From positions 17,319-81,318 of the forward strand of contig MU385973.1 of assembly GCA_022497145.1 (NCBI GenBank): a stretch of 64,000 bases of DNA, read 5' to 3'. Origin of the DNA: Rostrohypoxylon terebratum. Its lineage: Eukaryota; Ascomycota; Sordariomycetes; Xylariales; Hypoxylaceae. Positions 33,956-45,707 of the stretch are shown piece by piece (the first letter of the stretch is position 1; every line of letters starts with the position of its first letter). A model generated the notes under the pieces. It was not told the origin of the DNA. It saw only the letters and a list, made by a program, of their open reading frames with translations, and did not search any database. The translations under genes were made by a program, and so were the position numbers.

Positions 33956-35477
33956 CTACCTCTTCTTGCTCCTCTTCTTAGCCTTCTGCTGCTGCACCTG
34001 AGTCCCTGTCGATTTAGGCTTGCTGCTGGGGAGGTCTTCGACGCTCTTCTCCAGCATCTCAAAATCCTCGGCCGAGTCGGTGGATGGCGTTCGTTGGGCG
34101 GGGGAGGATGAAGAAGAGTCATCGTCGATCGGGGCCTCCGTTTCCTGGACCTCAAGTTCCAAGTCCGAGTCAGCCTGTTCGTCTTGGTTGTCGGCGGATT
34201 TGGGAGAAAGAGCTTTGCCGAGGGTGGCGGCGTAGGCCCACTTGGGAAGCTTGAAAAGTGCTGTGTCGCGGATTGTGGGCCTAGGAAATTCGTTGAGCTG
34301 CGTGGTATTAGTTAGTAACAATTCGATACCATCTCGGTTGCACGGGTCGAAGGGGATAAACTTACGTCAAGGAGGAATTCCTCTACGTTTCCGTCGGCAT
34401 CCGCCTGTTCGAGGTACACATCGCCGAGCGAGTCCACGACCAAGACTTTGCCGTTTTCCGCCACGACACGCTTCTTCGCACCACTCGGACCGGATCCCTG
34501 GCTCTGCGGCACTGGAGTGGCACTTCCACTCGGTTGCTGTCCGGGGCGGGCTCTACCACGAGGTTGACGTCTACCCTCTTTTGCGGATTCCTTGCGGGTC
34601 TCCCGCTCTTGCATGCGTCGCTGCTTGCGATTCATCGGCATCGGGGGACCCTGCTCGTCATCCACAGGAGCCGGTGCCGGTGCCGCAACGGGTGCAGCGT
34701 CAACACCCGGAATGCCTAGGTTATCGCCCCAAGCGGCCTGGCGCGCAAACTTGATGTACCGCTCCACAAACTCACGCTGTCGCTTCCAACTCATGTACAG
34801 AGCGAGATAGTGGAACCCACCGCCACCGACGAGCAACACGCCGACGAGCACAGTGCCGAGACCCGGTCGGTATCGACTATAGTAGTATTCGGTGCCCTTC
34901 CACGTCGGGAATCCATTTCCCATGAAGTGATCGTAGCGGGCACGGCCGCTTCCCCGCAAGATGTTGGCGATGATGGAGAGGCGTGCTTGTCGGTCACCGG
35001 CTAGCTTGACGGCGGCTTTGATCTCGGAGGGGGTAGGTGGTTTCGTGACTTTTACTCCAGTTTTCTTGCCCTTAGCTCCCTTGCCGGACTTGGTGGCTTG
35101 TCGAGCACGTTCGGCAGTCAGCTGTTGCTTGACTTTGTCGGGATGAAGCGACCGTGACTTCTTTCGATATGCCTTGTTGATCTCATCTTGAGTTGCGCGG
35201 GAGGTTACGCCGAGAAAGTCGTAGAAGGTTACGTCGGGGCCCTCGTGCTGGGCAATCTCGTCGCGGAGGCGGAAGATCTCGCGGTCTGGAGAGGATTAAT
35301 ACGGTTAATGGTGTACGAATGGTGGGATAGATGGTAGAGGAAATATCGTAAATATCGTAAATATCTGATATGTGAAATTGTGCGAGATCTATATCAATAC
35401 GTGCCTTCTTTCGTCCACGCCGAAGTTAGAGGTGTGAGGACGGTCAAAAGACCGACGGAGAGGATTGAAAACCTCAT
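33956..35477 (-). CDS. ERJ5: ER membrane J-domain co-chaperone ERJ5
   Basis: Exons 35477-35405, 35285-34366, 34297-33956; total 1335 nt, 444 residues. The first exon encodes a signal peptide (MRFSILSVGLLTVLTPLTSA) and WTKE. The second continues DREIFRLRDEI, the start typical of ERJ5. The J domain begins FYDFLGVTSRATQDEINKAY with the HPD motif at 72-74. After a Lys-rich region and RYDHFMGNGFPTWKGTEYYY comes one transmembrane span (VLVGVLLVGGGGFHYLALYM). A cytosolic Pro/Ala/Lys-rich tail with an acidic, Ser-rich segment follows, ending KKAKKRSKKR. The J domain would lie in the ER lumen and stimulate BiP/Kar2 in protein folding. Intron 1 has a GC donor. Intron 2 (34298-34365) is ordinary. Confidence 0.93.
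35286..35404 (-). other. GC-AG intron in ERJ5
   Basis: Joining GAA G (35405) to AC CGC GAG (35285) gives WTKEDREIFRLRDEI, the conserved ERJ5 sequence. The intron then starts GCACGT and ends CTCTCCAG. The only GT nearby (35400) shifts the frame. GC-AG introns are a known minor U2 class. Confidence 0.8.
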
Positions 35478-35869
35478 CGTCGCATATGACCACGTAGGTC
35501 GGAGTATATGGACTCCGGATTAAGGAAGGTAAATGATGATGGATATATAGAAGCCTGGTCAATATTCGTTAAAGATAATAGATATTAGATGTGGAAGAGA
35601 ATCGAGAGGGCACGAGTAGCCGTAGAGGTACCTTCAACGCACCAGTGACGATTTGTGTAGTACGAGAATTACAAGATTCAAGTGGCATTTACATAGTAGT
35701 GATTTGGTAACTTTCTTTCTCTTTTTCCTCTTGCCTTTTTTTTTTCTAGCTTTACTTCTTTTAGAGCTGTCCGTGTCAATTGCCAGGTGTCGACATTGGA
35801 AGTGGGGCAAAACTGGGTTAGTCCGTAACGTCCAATACGTCGTACATAAGATGGGTTTTCTACTTCGTA

Positions 35870-35970
35870 AAGGAAGGTGCTATACGCACCCTGAGAGGTG
35901 GATATAAAGCTAAATTTTAGAAACAGCTCATTGAGATTTTACACTTAGAAAAATCAACATCGATTTCTCC
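35870..35970. repeat. Dispersed repeat, copy 2
   Basis: Second copy of the repeat at 30466-30562. Near-identical over the first 31 bp except at the loop (TATAC against TACAT), then increasingly diverged, and ending again at AAAATCAACATCG. Confidence 0.75.
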
Positions 35971-36554
35971 TCTAGCTACCTATCTACATACATACTAATA
36001 GGTACGTAGTACCTACGAATCTTGAAGTATCTACTAGGTAGGTCCTAGGTATCCATTATTACAGCATACATAGGTAGTAGTACGTACAATACATAGATGG
36101 ATATCTCCGCACGCGTGACGGTTATTATGTGGGGTTTTACGGGTTGTACTGCATACAGCCGTAAGTCGCGACTCACAATTGATACTGCTGGTGTGATTAC
36201 GTAATCAAGGAGATAAGAGGATTGGGGGAGTAAAAGACGCAACTTTAAATCTAAAACCAGCAAATCCCCTCTATTACGTAATACACCCTACAGGTTTCTC
36301 TTATGTTAGATTTGAAGTTTAATAAATCCTAAACAACAAATCCTAAACAACATCATTAATCCTACATAGTACTACTTCGTACAATACCTAGGACCCTAGG
36401 TATTAAATCTGGCGCTAACAATCTTGGAATGTTCAGCACGTTCTAGGCTCCACCGCTATCCATATTCTCCTTTTGAACTTAATGGATGATGTGGGCTAGA
36501 AGGAAAGAGATCCATTAAAGTTCCAAGGTTATTAAGTCACCAAGCCTTCTTATT

Positions 36555-36591
36555 CTCATCCTCATCCTCATCCTTATCCTTATCCTCATCC
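36555..36591. repeat. Hexamer repeat CCTCAT/CCTTAT
   Basis: Six imperfect hexamer units of CCTCAT type. Confidence 0.85.
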
Positions 36592-37374
36592 CCATTCATT
36601 ATTGAATTAAGACATCTTTGGCTTGATGACTTCAGGATGAGCTCTTTCACAAGGAGACTCGTATTCAATCATCAAACATGTGGTAGAATAAGCCCATATA
36701 TAAGTATCTAGTACCCGTGCTATAGGCACGCAGTAAGTATAAACCCACCCCCAAAAGTAATAGACATAATATTATATATATATGTATAACTCTTATTCTC
36801 ATTGCTACTTCGACCACCTCGATGCTAAAACCTCACACCATTCTTGTTTTTCGTATCACGATTCACCTCAGTAAAGTCGAAGGCATCTCCGATTGGCAAC
36901 TTTGAAAATTGACATACTAAGGAACGAAAATATCTAGATGAACTAGGTTACCTATTTGGTCCCCCTCTGCTGTATGACCCAAACTTCTCACACTGGAGAA
37001 GTCCTATTGGTAGCACTCTTGGACCTGTTTCAGCTGCGACAGTGCCAACCTTGGAAGTCTAAAGGCTTCGTCGTCTCGTTAATAAGTACCGAAGTGCGGG
37101 GAGATCCAATCTAGAAACACCTTGTCAATAACAGGTAAAATGCGGTGATCGCTTCGCTTCCAAAGGGTAAGCTCATATAATCTCCACACAGGGATATCTT
37201 ACAAAAGTTGGGGTAGCTAAGCTCTACGCTCCTATATATACCTATCTATATAGTACAGCATATCGTGGTCTTCGGTTCCCTCCCATACCTGACAGAATCT
37301 CTAGGTATTCTATTGCTAGGTAGTCTACGTGGTGGTATTTTTTTCATACCCCTTCGGAATACCTAAGATCAAAT

Positions 37375-39335
37375 ATGGAATCTACGGTTAAGATACCTGA
37401 AACCTCCCTCTGGGCGAACAGAAAATGCCTACTCATATGTGCTATCGTTGCAATAGCAAATATGCAGTATGGGCTTGACTCGGCAGCCATAGGATCTCTA
37501 CAAGCCATGCCAGGATTTCTTGAAGTGTTTGGCTATAAAGATCCTACCCAGCCAAGCGGCTACGCGATAGAGGCATGTTCAATCCACTTTCATTATCCAC
37601 TTCCTTGGTATTCATCATGATAATCAAGATACTCAGGGAACCTTCCAGCGACTGATCGGCTCACTCCTGACATTGGGTGCCTTCTTATCCTCTCTCGTCG
37701 CTGGATCGTTCGCTCATTTCTTTGGCCGAAAAGTTGCCCTATGGCTCGCATGCGTCCTAAACGCGGTCGCGTGTATTATACAGATCTCTACGACGGACAA
37801 GGCTGCTGTCTATGTCGGCCGACTTGTCCTTGGGTTGGCTAATGGCTTTTTGGTAACTTTCTCGAACATATACGGTATGTACTTCGATCTCATCAAAGCT
37901 CCACTTCATTCCCTCCATTCTCCCTAACCTAAGCTTTTCCTATGTAACTAACCATTTTTTAGTATGTAATACACATGCCTAACCCCCCCTTATCCTCGGC
38001 GACGAAGTAGTTCGGGAAAGGAAGTTGTTTCAGCTTGATGTTAATGTATTGACGATGAGTAGACTTCCGAAGCGGCCCCAGCCCACCTTCGTGCCGTTAT
38101 GGTAGCTCTGTTTTCGGAATGGGTCAATATTGGAAGCATCATAGGGGCCGCGGTAACCAACGCTACCAAGAACCGATTGGATAAGGCCTCATACCAAATT
38201 CCACTTGGAACGCTCTTCATCGTCCCAGCATTCCTGGCCATCGGGCTCTTCTTCGTGCCTGAGTCGCCTCGTTACTTGCTGTATAAAGGTAAAAATGAGG
38301 AAGCAAGGCAGGCACTTCAAAAGCTCAGGGGAGACTCTTTATCTACCAGCAGCTTCGAGCTAGAATGGGTTGAGATGGTGAAGGGCATCGAAGAGGAAAA
38401 GCATACAGCTAATACCATTGGGCCTCTAGACATGTTTAAAGGTACCTTTGCTTTAATTTTGTGCACTATATCATCAGTACCTAACATACTTACAAATGGA
38501 ATACAGGAACCGAACTGAGACGTACACTCTTGTGCTACGGTATTATTGCAACCCAGACCGGAGCGGGCTCCTGGTTTATTATCAGTTACTCGACTTATTT
38601 CATGACCGTCGCGGGACTGTCTACCGACGACGCCTTCAAGTTTTCTGTTATGCACACCTGTCTAGGCTTCATTGGTGTCAACGTTGGGATGTATCTTATG
38701 CGTCATATCATGGGTAGAAGATCGGTTTTAATGACAGGGGCTGCGGCTCAAGGCCTTGCAATGCTGGGGATGGCCGTTTCTGCAACTGTCGCCTATGGCA
38801 CAGTCTCAGCTCGCAATTGTGTCATTGCGTTTACTGCTCTATACCAATTTTCCTACAACGCGTTTGTCGGTGATGCCACGTATCCGACAGCAACGGAAAT
38901 GGTGAGCACAAGACTACGATCGTGGTCGGTGGGATCAGCTATCAGCTTGGGATACATCTTGGCGTGGCTCACGGGGTTTTGTTCTCCGTATTTTATTAAC
39001 CCGGAAGACCTTGATTGGGTACGTATACTTGATCATGACACCCGTTGCTTGTAATATCACAGGACTATTCGACTGATTGAACGGAATAGGGGGCTAAATA
39101 CGCGTATATATGGGCCGGTTCGAATCTCTGCTGCTTAGTCTTCTTCTACCTGTGTGTCCCGGAGACTAAAGGGAGAACCCTCGAAGAGATCGACGAACTA
39201 TTCGCAAATCGCGTTTCGGTCCGCGACTTCAAAAATTTCAAGACAAAAATTGTTGCCGAGGCTTTGAGAGATGTTAAAGGCCGTGCTCCTGGGTCAGAAA
39301 AGCTAGCTACCATCGAGCACATCGACAAGGTCTAG
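37375..39335 (+). CDS. MFS sugar porter with a stwintron
   Basis: Exons 37375-37576, 37629-37873, 38063-38441, 38507-39018, 39090-39335; total 1584 nt, 527 residues. Sugar-porter signatures are in order: QYGLDSAAIGSLQAMPGF in TM1, LGAFLSSLVAG and GRKVALW after TM2, an EAAPAHLR segment after TM4, PESPRYLLYKGK at the central loop, a second GRR after TM8, and PETKGRTLEEIDELF after TM12. It should be a 12-span plasma-membrane H+ symporter or facilitator for hexoses, oligosaccharides or polyols. The substrate cannot be assigned. Intron 1 has a weak GTTCAA donor and AAG acceptor but keeps frame. Intron 2 is a nested twin intron, described separately. Confidence 0.9.
37874..38062 (+). other. Stwintron (D1) in sugar transporter, second intron
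   Basis: The exon ends ATA TAC (37873). G (37874) is split from TATGTAATAC (37963) by an internal intron, 37875-37962 (88 nt: GTATGT donor, AACTAACC branch, TTTTTTAG acceptor). Its removal recreates GTATGTAA, which splices to GATGAGTAG ending at 38062. The result reads NIY-TSEAAPAHLRAVMVALF in phase 0, the sugar-porter sequence after TM4. Acceptors I tried for one intron from the 37875 donor gave stops or wrong frame. Confidence 0.85.
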
Positions 39336-40027
39336 ATCTAGCATGAGCTAGATGCACGATAGAGTATCTGCTAGAAACAATTCTAATAAGACTGACCTTG
39401 ACGACCTTACATCAATCAGAGATATGTACCCAGATAGACACAGAGCAAATCAGCTGGTTTGATCCTTGGGTAGGCCGCTTGTAATGTCATAATTCAGTAC
39501 AACATAGCTTATCCTCTGAACATGTGACCAAAAGATTTCTGAAGCTCGAAGGCCTTTCCCTGCTCGCCTAATGCGATTGGGATAGTGTCTGCATATGCAG
39601 TGGCCCGGGAAAGTTGGGGATATTCCGACAATGCATGTTGGTTGTTTACTGCGTAGAATTTGGCCGACGACGTATGTGATTCTTACCTACCTAGTTAATA
39701 GTAGGTACGGTTGAGAGTAGGATGCGGTGAAACTCATCAATCAGAACCGCTCATAACCCCCTTGTCCAGGACTAGGTGATGGGTGGGTAACGTATGAGGT
39801 AATCAAGACCGAAAACCACACGAGGGCGATCCGGTCATGCTGGCAACTACCTACTGCCAGGGGTCCAGACCATTATACATTAATAAGCCAAGCTCTGTAA
39901 CTGTGGACTATAAAAACGCTCAATCGAGTCTGAGAGGGGTGGAGCGAAGAGAAAATTAATATACCCACTAGGTAATAGATTTGCACAAAAATTGAAATAT
40001 TATTATTCCTTTTAGATTATATCGATT
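39336..40027. other. Spacer, promoter of lactonase-like gene
   Basis: No gene. The 3' half is the promoter and leader of the metallo-beta-lactamase gene. Confidence 0.55.
39909..39916 (+). promoter_or_regulatory. Candidate TATA box of lactonase-like gene
   Basis: TATAAAAA lies 112 bp before the ATG, a good core-promoter match and spacing. Confidence 0.5.
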
Positions 40028-41203
40028 ATGGCGAAAGCTCCGAATCTAAACATTCCCGCTTCGACATCTATCGTCGATGTCTCTATCATAAACACCGAAC
40101 AGACCATTCGTGGACTTCATCCTGGACGATTCATTTCGCCTTCTATCCCAGGCCATGATTACCTAGGAGCGCCGATCTACTCCTTCCTAATCAAACATCC
40201 GGTTCTGAATCGGTCTCTCGTCTTCGATCTCGGCCTTAGAAAGGACATCTGGAACTGGCCGCCGGTCCTAATAGAAGAATTCAAGAACGCCAACGTTAAC
40301 ATCATCGTCCCCAAGCACATCCGGGAAATCTTGGACGACAATGGCGTCGATACAAAAAGCCTCGAAGCCGTGGTCTGGTCTCATGCGCATTTAGACCACA
40401 CCGGAGACCCAACAACCTTCGAGCCTCATACCAAGTTAATCGTGGGGCCCGGAGTGAAGGCCGGGATCTTTCCAGGATATCCGGCAAACCCAAAATCTAG
40501 GTTCCTCCTCGAGGCAGACTACTCGGGTCGAGAAGTCCAGGAACTAGATTTCACCAATTCAACAATCAAGATTGGGAAATTCCCGGCGCTCGACTACTTC
40601 GGTGACGGCTCGTTCTATTTCCTCGATTCTCCGGGACACTGCATCGGTCATATATGCGGCTTGGCGCGCGTGACCAGCAATCCGGATAGCTTCATCTTAA
40701 TGGGTGGTGATATCATCCACCACGGTGGTGAGCTGCGACCGCATCACTACCACCCGCTGCCCGATCAAATCACTCCTCATCCCTTCAACCCGGTGTCGCC
40801 AACGCCATGCCCTGGAGAACTATTTGAGAAGATCTTGCGCGATGGCAAAGAGCAACCAGTCTACGTTCCTTCCAGCACCTCTCCTAATGGCCAACCTACA
40901 GTCCACGAGAACGTAGAAGAAGCGATCGAGAGCATCAAGAAGCTCCAGGAGGTCGACGCGTATGACAATATTCTCGTCGTTCCGGCCCACGAGCAGTACC
41001 TATTAGGTGTAGCGGAATTTTTCCCTAAACCTGCCAATGACTTCATGAAGAAAGGGTGGGTGAAGAAGGTGAGATGGGGTTTTTTAGCGGACTTTGCTAA
41101 GGCTGTTGGCTATGAGGGCAAGGTGGAAGCGGCTGGTGATTACAGTCCACTTCCGCCAGGCGAGTACGAAAACTTGTTGAAGGATGTTGTTGTCCCTAAG
41201 TAA
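40028..41203 (+). CDS. Metallo-beta-lactamase fold hydrolase, lactonase-like
   Basis: Intronless, 391 residues. The zinc-binding HxHxDH motif is complete: His119, His121, Asp123 and His124 in SHAHLDHTGD. Further ligand candidates are His204/His208 in DSPGHCIGH, Asp228 in MGGDIIHH and a late VPAHEQ. There is no signal peptide, so it is probably cytosolic. The pattern is that of the N-acyl-homoserine-lactonase-like (AiiA/AttM-type) group, which opens lactone rings, though fungal members often act on other esters or lactones. The next genes are a Zn2Cys6 regulator and two FAD monooxygenases, so a role in a catabolic pathway that makes a lactone is possible. Complete frame, no oddities. Confidence 0.88.
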   Translation: MAKAPNLNIPASTSIVDVSIINTEQTIRGLHPGRFISPSIPGHDYLGAPIYSFLIKHPVLNRSLVFDLGLRKDIWNWPPVLIEEFKNANVNIIVPKHIREILDDNGVDTKSLEAVVWSHAHLDHTGDPTTFEPHTKLIVGPGVKAGIFPGYPANPKSRFLLEADYSGREVQELDFTNSTIKIGKFPALDYFGDGSFYFLDSPGHCIGHICGLARVTSNPDSFILMGGDIIHHGGELRPHHYHPLPDQITPHPFNPVSPTPCPGELFEKILRDGKEQPVYVPSSTSPNGQPTVHENVEEAIESIKKLQEVDAYDNILVVPAHEQYLLGVAEFFPKPANDFMKKGWVKKVRWGFLADFAKAVGYEGKVEAAGDYSPLPPGEYENLLKDVVVPK

Positions 41204-43185
41204 TGTTTATGAAGTATGAGGTAGCGACATCGTCCAGCAAGGTACCCGTTACATAGCCGTTCCGGAAAGTAGGGTCTTCAAAGTCCAATGAGACTACCTT
41301 ATTTAAAATATCTAGTTCTCCCCGTTTGTTTCAAATTTAATGCATGTCTCATTGATCGTCTACTTAGGTAGCAATACCTACCTATCTACCTACCTGGGTC
41401 CTGGGTACCTACTCAGTACAAGGGCTGGTGAGTCTTCCGACACACTGTGCTTAAGTCGGGCTCTCAAGCCATCGCCACGCCACATACGTCTTCCTACTAT
41501 TTCACATCATTGCTTTGCAGCATTTCCTCTTTCACTGGTTGGTACGCTACTTCTCCCAACACGAAAAATAAGGCTTCAACTCCATATATACCTTAGGTAG
41601 GTAGACATGCTTCAGGTACATATAACACAGGTACCTGTTGGATGGTAATTATTGTTTGAGATCGAATAACCACAATACCCCCCGACAACTTTAACAGCCA
41701 TCGTTACGTCCTCTGCTAGGTATCCATGCAAACTTCCTCATTGAGGTAACATGCTCACTTGCTAATACCTAGCTTTTCTCACCCTAATCCATATTCTCTC
41801 ACAATAAGCGTATATCAAATCTAGGTCATTGTGTCTAAAGCCCGCGAATGTTTATTTAGAACTGTGATATATTTGGAATTGAACTGCAGCACTACGCCGT
41901 CTATCGTGTCCTAAGCTAGCCCGGCCAGATGATCACTGGTCCTTGTAAGTAGGTTACCTAACCGATATTTATCATTAGGGGGTAAAAAGGCCACATAGCT
42001 GGGCCCCGATTTGTTTGATGTCAAGGCACTTACGCTTGTAGACATGCTTATAGAGTTGTAAAGAAGTATTTGGTGATCTTGTCGATAATTTATTGATCAA
42101 GTTGCTGTAGCAAGACTAGGATTTCAGCAAACTGCGAGGAAGGAATACGGATGGCGATAGTCTTAGAGTAGGAGCTTTACTGGCTTCTATGGATTTCTCA
42201 AGCAGTCAAGGTTGGTTGGAAATACCTGTCTATAAGAACATTTGCCATTAGAGCTTACGCAATGGCAAGCACTGGACATGCTGCAGGGTGTGCAATATGA
42301 GTACTGAGAGGCGTCTCTTATTGAGGCCACTGCATCGAATCATTGTTTCAGTAAGTCAATAGCATGTGGCGCTGATACGACAGCAGTCACGCGCAACTAA
42401 ATGGTAAGAATATCGACAAGCCTTGATCTACCTGGAGTTATTTGTGTCGCTGTGCGGGCTAGGATATCCGTTTCCGCTTAGATTTCGATTGCCTCGATCT
42501 CGCCCTGCGTTAGCCATCGTCGAAACCCGCAGAACCCATGGAACATTCAGTCCTGCTCGCCCACTCTCCTTCGGAACGAGCGTCCTAGGTTAAGAGATCG
42601 ATGATGACTTACGAACTAAGTAAGCATCGCGAGGAGTATAATTCGAAGGGAACCGCAGTAAAGATACTATGTAGGTATTGGTTCTTGCGATGCAAGCATC
42701 AGGAAAAGAACTAATGTTGGTAAGATACTACTCATTAACCGGCGTCACTCTAGCGTCTCATCGTCGGGAGTATCTATCCGATAGTGAAGCATCTGCGTAT
42801 GCGGCTCGGCACGGTTACTTGTTTAAGTAGGGATTAGTGACGTGTCAGGCCGGAGATATTACCCCTACCTACGTCAGAACTGAAGTCCCGAGGTCCTCAA
42901 TATGGGGTTTGGTGGGGCATCCTTGACTTCATGAAGAGCTGGGTGTCTAATTTACCGAAGGCATCGTCATCAGTATCATTTTCACCGAAAACACGGGAAC
43001 TAGGGATGGGCTCGACATCTACAAATATTTTTCAGCTCTTGCTACATAATTCCAGGGCGGATCTTGCCTCCCGGTAAAGCCAGTAAAACACGCATTGGTA
43101 GTATCGCGCCTCAGTGGTATAACACGCGCCCTCTACCTTGAGTACCTAGATATTGACCATGATATTTCTAGAGAAAGTGTGACGG
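41204..43185. other. Spacer, no supported gene
   Basis: Two kb without convincing frames. An 86-codon plus frame (41340-41600) covers palindromic repeats. A tRNA-like fragment near 43110-43145 is incomplete. Confidence 0.5.
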
Positions 43186-45707
43186 TCATTGGTATAGAGC
43201 ACCAAGGTTGTTCACATCACCTAATTCGTGAGGCATCGGATGCTGCATCCCGGACCAAACCGCTTGATATTGGTCAAGGTTTGATGTAGACTGGTCAGGG
43301 TGCCCGCTAATCAACCCTGTCGTCGACGAATCCATGGTTAAGTCAAATTGAGGTACCGTCATATTCCCTGTCATCGCGTTGACCATATAAGAGAAGTCGG
43401 CGCCCATGCCTGGAGCCCATTGTCCTTCCAAGTTAGCAAATCCCTTCTGTACATTCGGGTCTATCTGCACCGGGTTTCGAGGTTCATGCTTTCCCTGCGC
43501 GATGATGCCCATTATCGAGGATTTGATGCGCTCGAATACGTCACGATACTTCCTAGCTGACGGGTAACGCTCCGTAACGATATATAGGAGGATTTGACAA
43601 TCGGTGAGCGGCCCCTCCACGCTGATGAAATTCATTGGAGCTAGCCATGCGCAGTATATCAGAGTTAGGCCTATCGCATGTTAACAAGTGCTTGAATTCA
43701 ACGGTAGGTGATATTCGGACGAAGATTCCGGGCTGCCTACCTGCTAAAAAGACGGACTGTATCGACAATGCCGAGAAGCCAATAGGAAAGGTTTGATGCA
43801 ATCTTCGATAATCAGTGATAATGCCTATGCAAGCATCGGCGGTGAGCTTTAAATAATGCATGTTTACCGGGTTCTTGGCAAGTTGAGGGTATAATAGAAA
43901 TCTCACGCAACGATAATAGTGAAGCGTGTATAATTCAGCACCCTCAAAGGGGTTCTCTTGTTTGTGAACGTAGTGGGTCGTCTCGAAAGGTATAGCATCC
44001 CTCCAGGCATTGAGTCTGTTGAGGAATTCGCCTATGGTAGCATCTGAGACGTCGTTTGGTCGATCAACTCTGTAAACGTTATGTTGGATCTCCGACTCTA
44101 TTCGCTTGAGTCGGGTCCGGTGGATAAAAGATGTTAACGTGCTCGAAGGGCAAACCGGGATGTCGCTGGCACGCATCGCTGCCTGTCGAATGATCTCGCT
44201 GTCCAGCGTATCCTCGTTGATGTCGAGGGGCAATTCTGCATCGATATCGTGATCCGATATGCTAGGCGGGCGCCCCACAGCAATGGATATGTCACGATCG
44301 AGGAAATATGCCGTCCAAAACCGTCTCTTATCCATCTCTCCTTCGACGCTGGGTTGTTGTCTCCGTGGTCGGCGATGTAACCCTAGTTCTATACATAGTC
44401 TCATGGCGGCTCCCACGTAAGTCCAGGCACCAGGTTCCTTGGGAGCTCTTGTGCAGTATAAAGCCATAAGCAATAAGTAATTTACCGTACGGCCATCCCG
44501 AAGGCGGAGCATAGATTCCATCTCTTCGAAGGCGAATTCATAATGCTGATCGCTAAAAAAGTGTCCCATCTCGCCTGCTGACTCCAGCCACCTACCACTC
44601 ACTGCATACACTAGGTGCAATATCGTTTGCTCGTATTCGTCCGTGAGGTGATCACGGTTATTGTGAAGCCTCACCACCTCTGTGGAGTGCAGCATCGGGT
44701 ACCTTGTGCAGATGTGCCGGAAGTAACCATGTAAAAGTCTTCCGGCAACCTGAGGACTTAAGAATGGAATTCCAATCATGTCGCCAGCATTTGACGTGTA
44801 TATGGATTTTGGTGCCGGGTCATCCTCTCCCTGGGCAGATTGATCCTCATGGATGCCCGGGACCGATGTCTTCTGGCTGGTCACGAAGGAGCTGAGCACC
44901 CGACCTATGGTAATATTCGAGGAGGCTCCGACATAGTGGCCGGAAGCTGAAAGCGACAAATCCCTAACAGCTAGCAATACATCATTGGTCTCCTCTTCGT
45001 CATTCCGTTGGGTCTGTTCGGGTATTAACGCCGGTATCTGTCCTTGGCCAGACTGGCCAACCGGTAACATCGCTACATTCTGTGAAGACGTCGATTGCCC
45101 TAAGCGTCCTAGCTGACTAGTACCAACATTAGGATGACCTAGTGCAGAGAGATATGCCTCTAGTTCAGCGATGCGATGCTCAAGCGCTTTGATATAAATT
45201 TTCTTTTCACCCGCCGCCGGCACAAGGGGAACGATATACACTAATCATAGAATTATGTTTAGCATATGTAAGAGCGTAAGTCAACCATGCCCGTAGAAGT
45301 TACCTACCGCATTTCAAGGACAGACGTGCACACGAGCCACAGGCTGGCCGTTGGCCGTCGCACTGTTGACGCGATTGTGTTAGAGGCGAGGCTTATTCAA
45401 AACATCTAACGCATCATGACATGTGTACCGGTGCTGTAGAATTGACATTGTGATAACCGACATACCTTTTGCTTTCTTGTTTTACATCTTCAGAGACATT
45501 TAGTAATTAGTACCTAGTTTATTTGGGGAGATATGGTATATAGGTAGTTATGGGTTCATCTCACCTTTGGCAGGCTAAAGCGACACGTTCTCGTTTGGCT
45601 GGCTTACGCTGCGTCGCTGACTTGGTATCCGGAGGCGGGGCAGGCGGTGAGGTCCCTTGGCCAGAGCCGGTGGCATCCGGAGAAGAGCCAGAGTCGATAT
45701 GAGACAT
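43186..45707 (-). CDS. Zn2Cys6 transcription factor with fungal-specific TF domain
   Basis: Exons 45707-45565, 45487-45466, 45362-45308, 45240-43741, 43670-43186; total 2205 nt, 734 residues. The zinc cluster spans three exons and reads ACQRCKTRKQKCDGQ then RPACGSCARLSLKC, with the exact C2C6C6C2C6 spacing. A linker and a dimerisation helix follow (KKIYIKALEHRIAELEAYLSAL). The middle-homology domain has HSTEVVRLHNN, ALYCTRAPKEPGAWTYVGAAMRL and CIELGLHRR, and FWTAYFLDRDISIAVGRPPSI, which fix the family. The C terminus is Met/Gln/Asp-rich and may activate. It should bind CGG-type sites in the nucleus. It faces the lactonase gene and is divergent from the FAD monooxygenase, 2.8 kb away, so it is a candidate local regulator. 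Confidence 0.93.

Larger units (their letters stand above)
35478..37374. other. Spacer upstream of ERJ5 and sugar transporter
   Basis: Holds copy 2 of the dispersed repeat, a CCTCAT/CCTTAT array, AT-rich runs around 36770-36785 and TATATATA near 37230-37240, which could serve the transporter promoter. No gene supported. Confidence 0.5.

Noticed and set aside
34242..34754. 170-codon plus-strand frame in ERJ5
   Set aside because: Antisense shadow of the ERJ5 exons, low similarity to any known protein type.
43105..43145. tRNA-like piece with a CTCAGTGGTATAA D-arm-like stretch
   Set aside because: No matching acceptor stem, anticodon arm or T-arm could be traced; at best a chance or decayed fragment.
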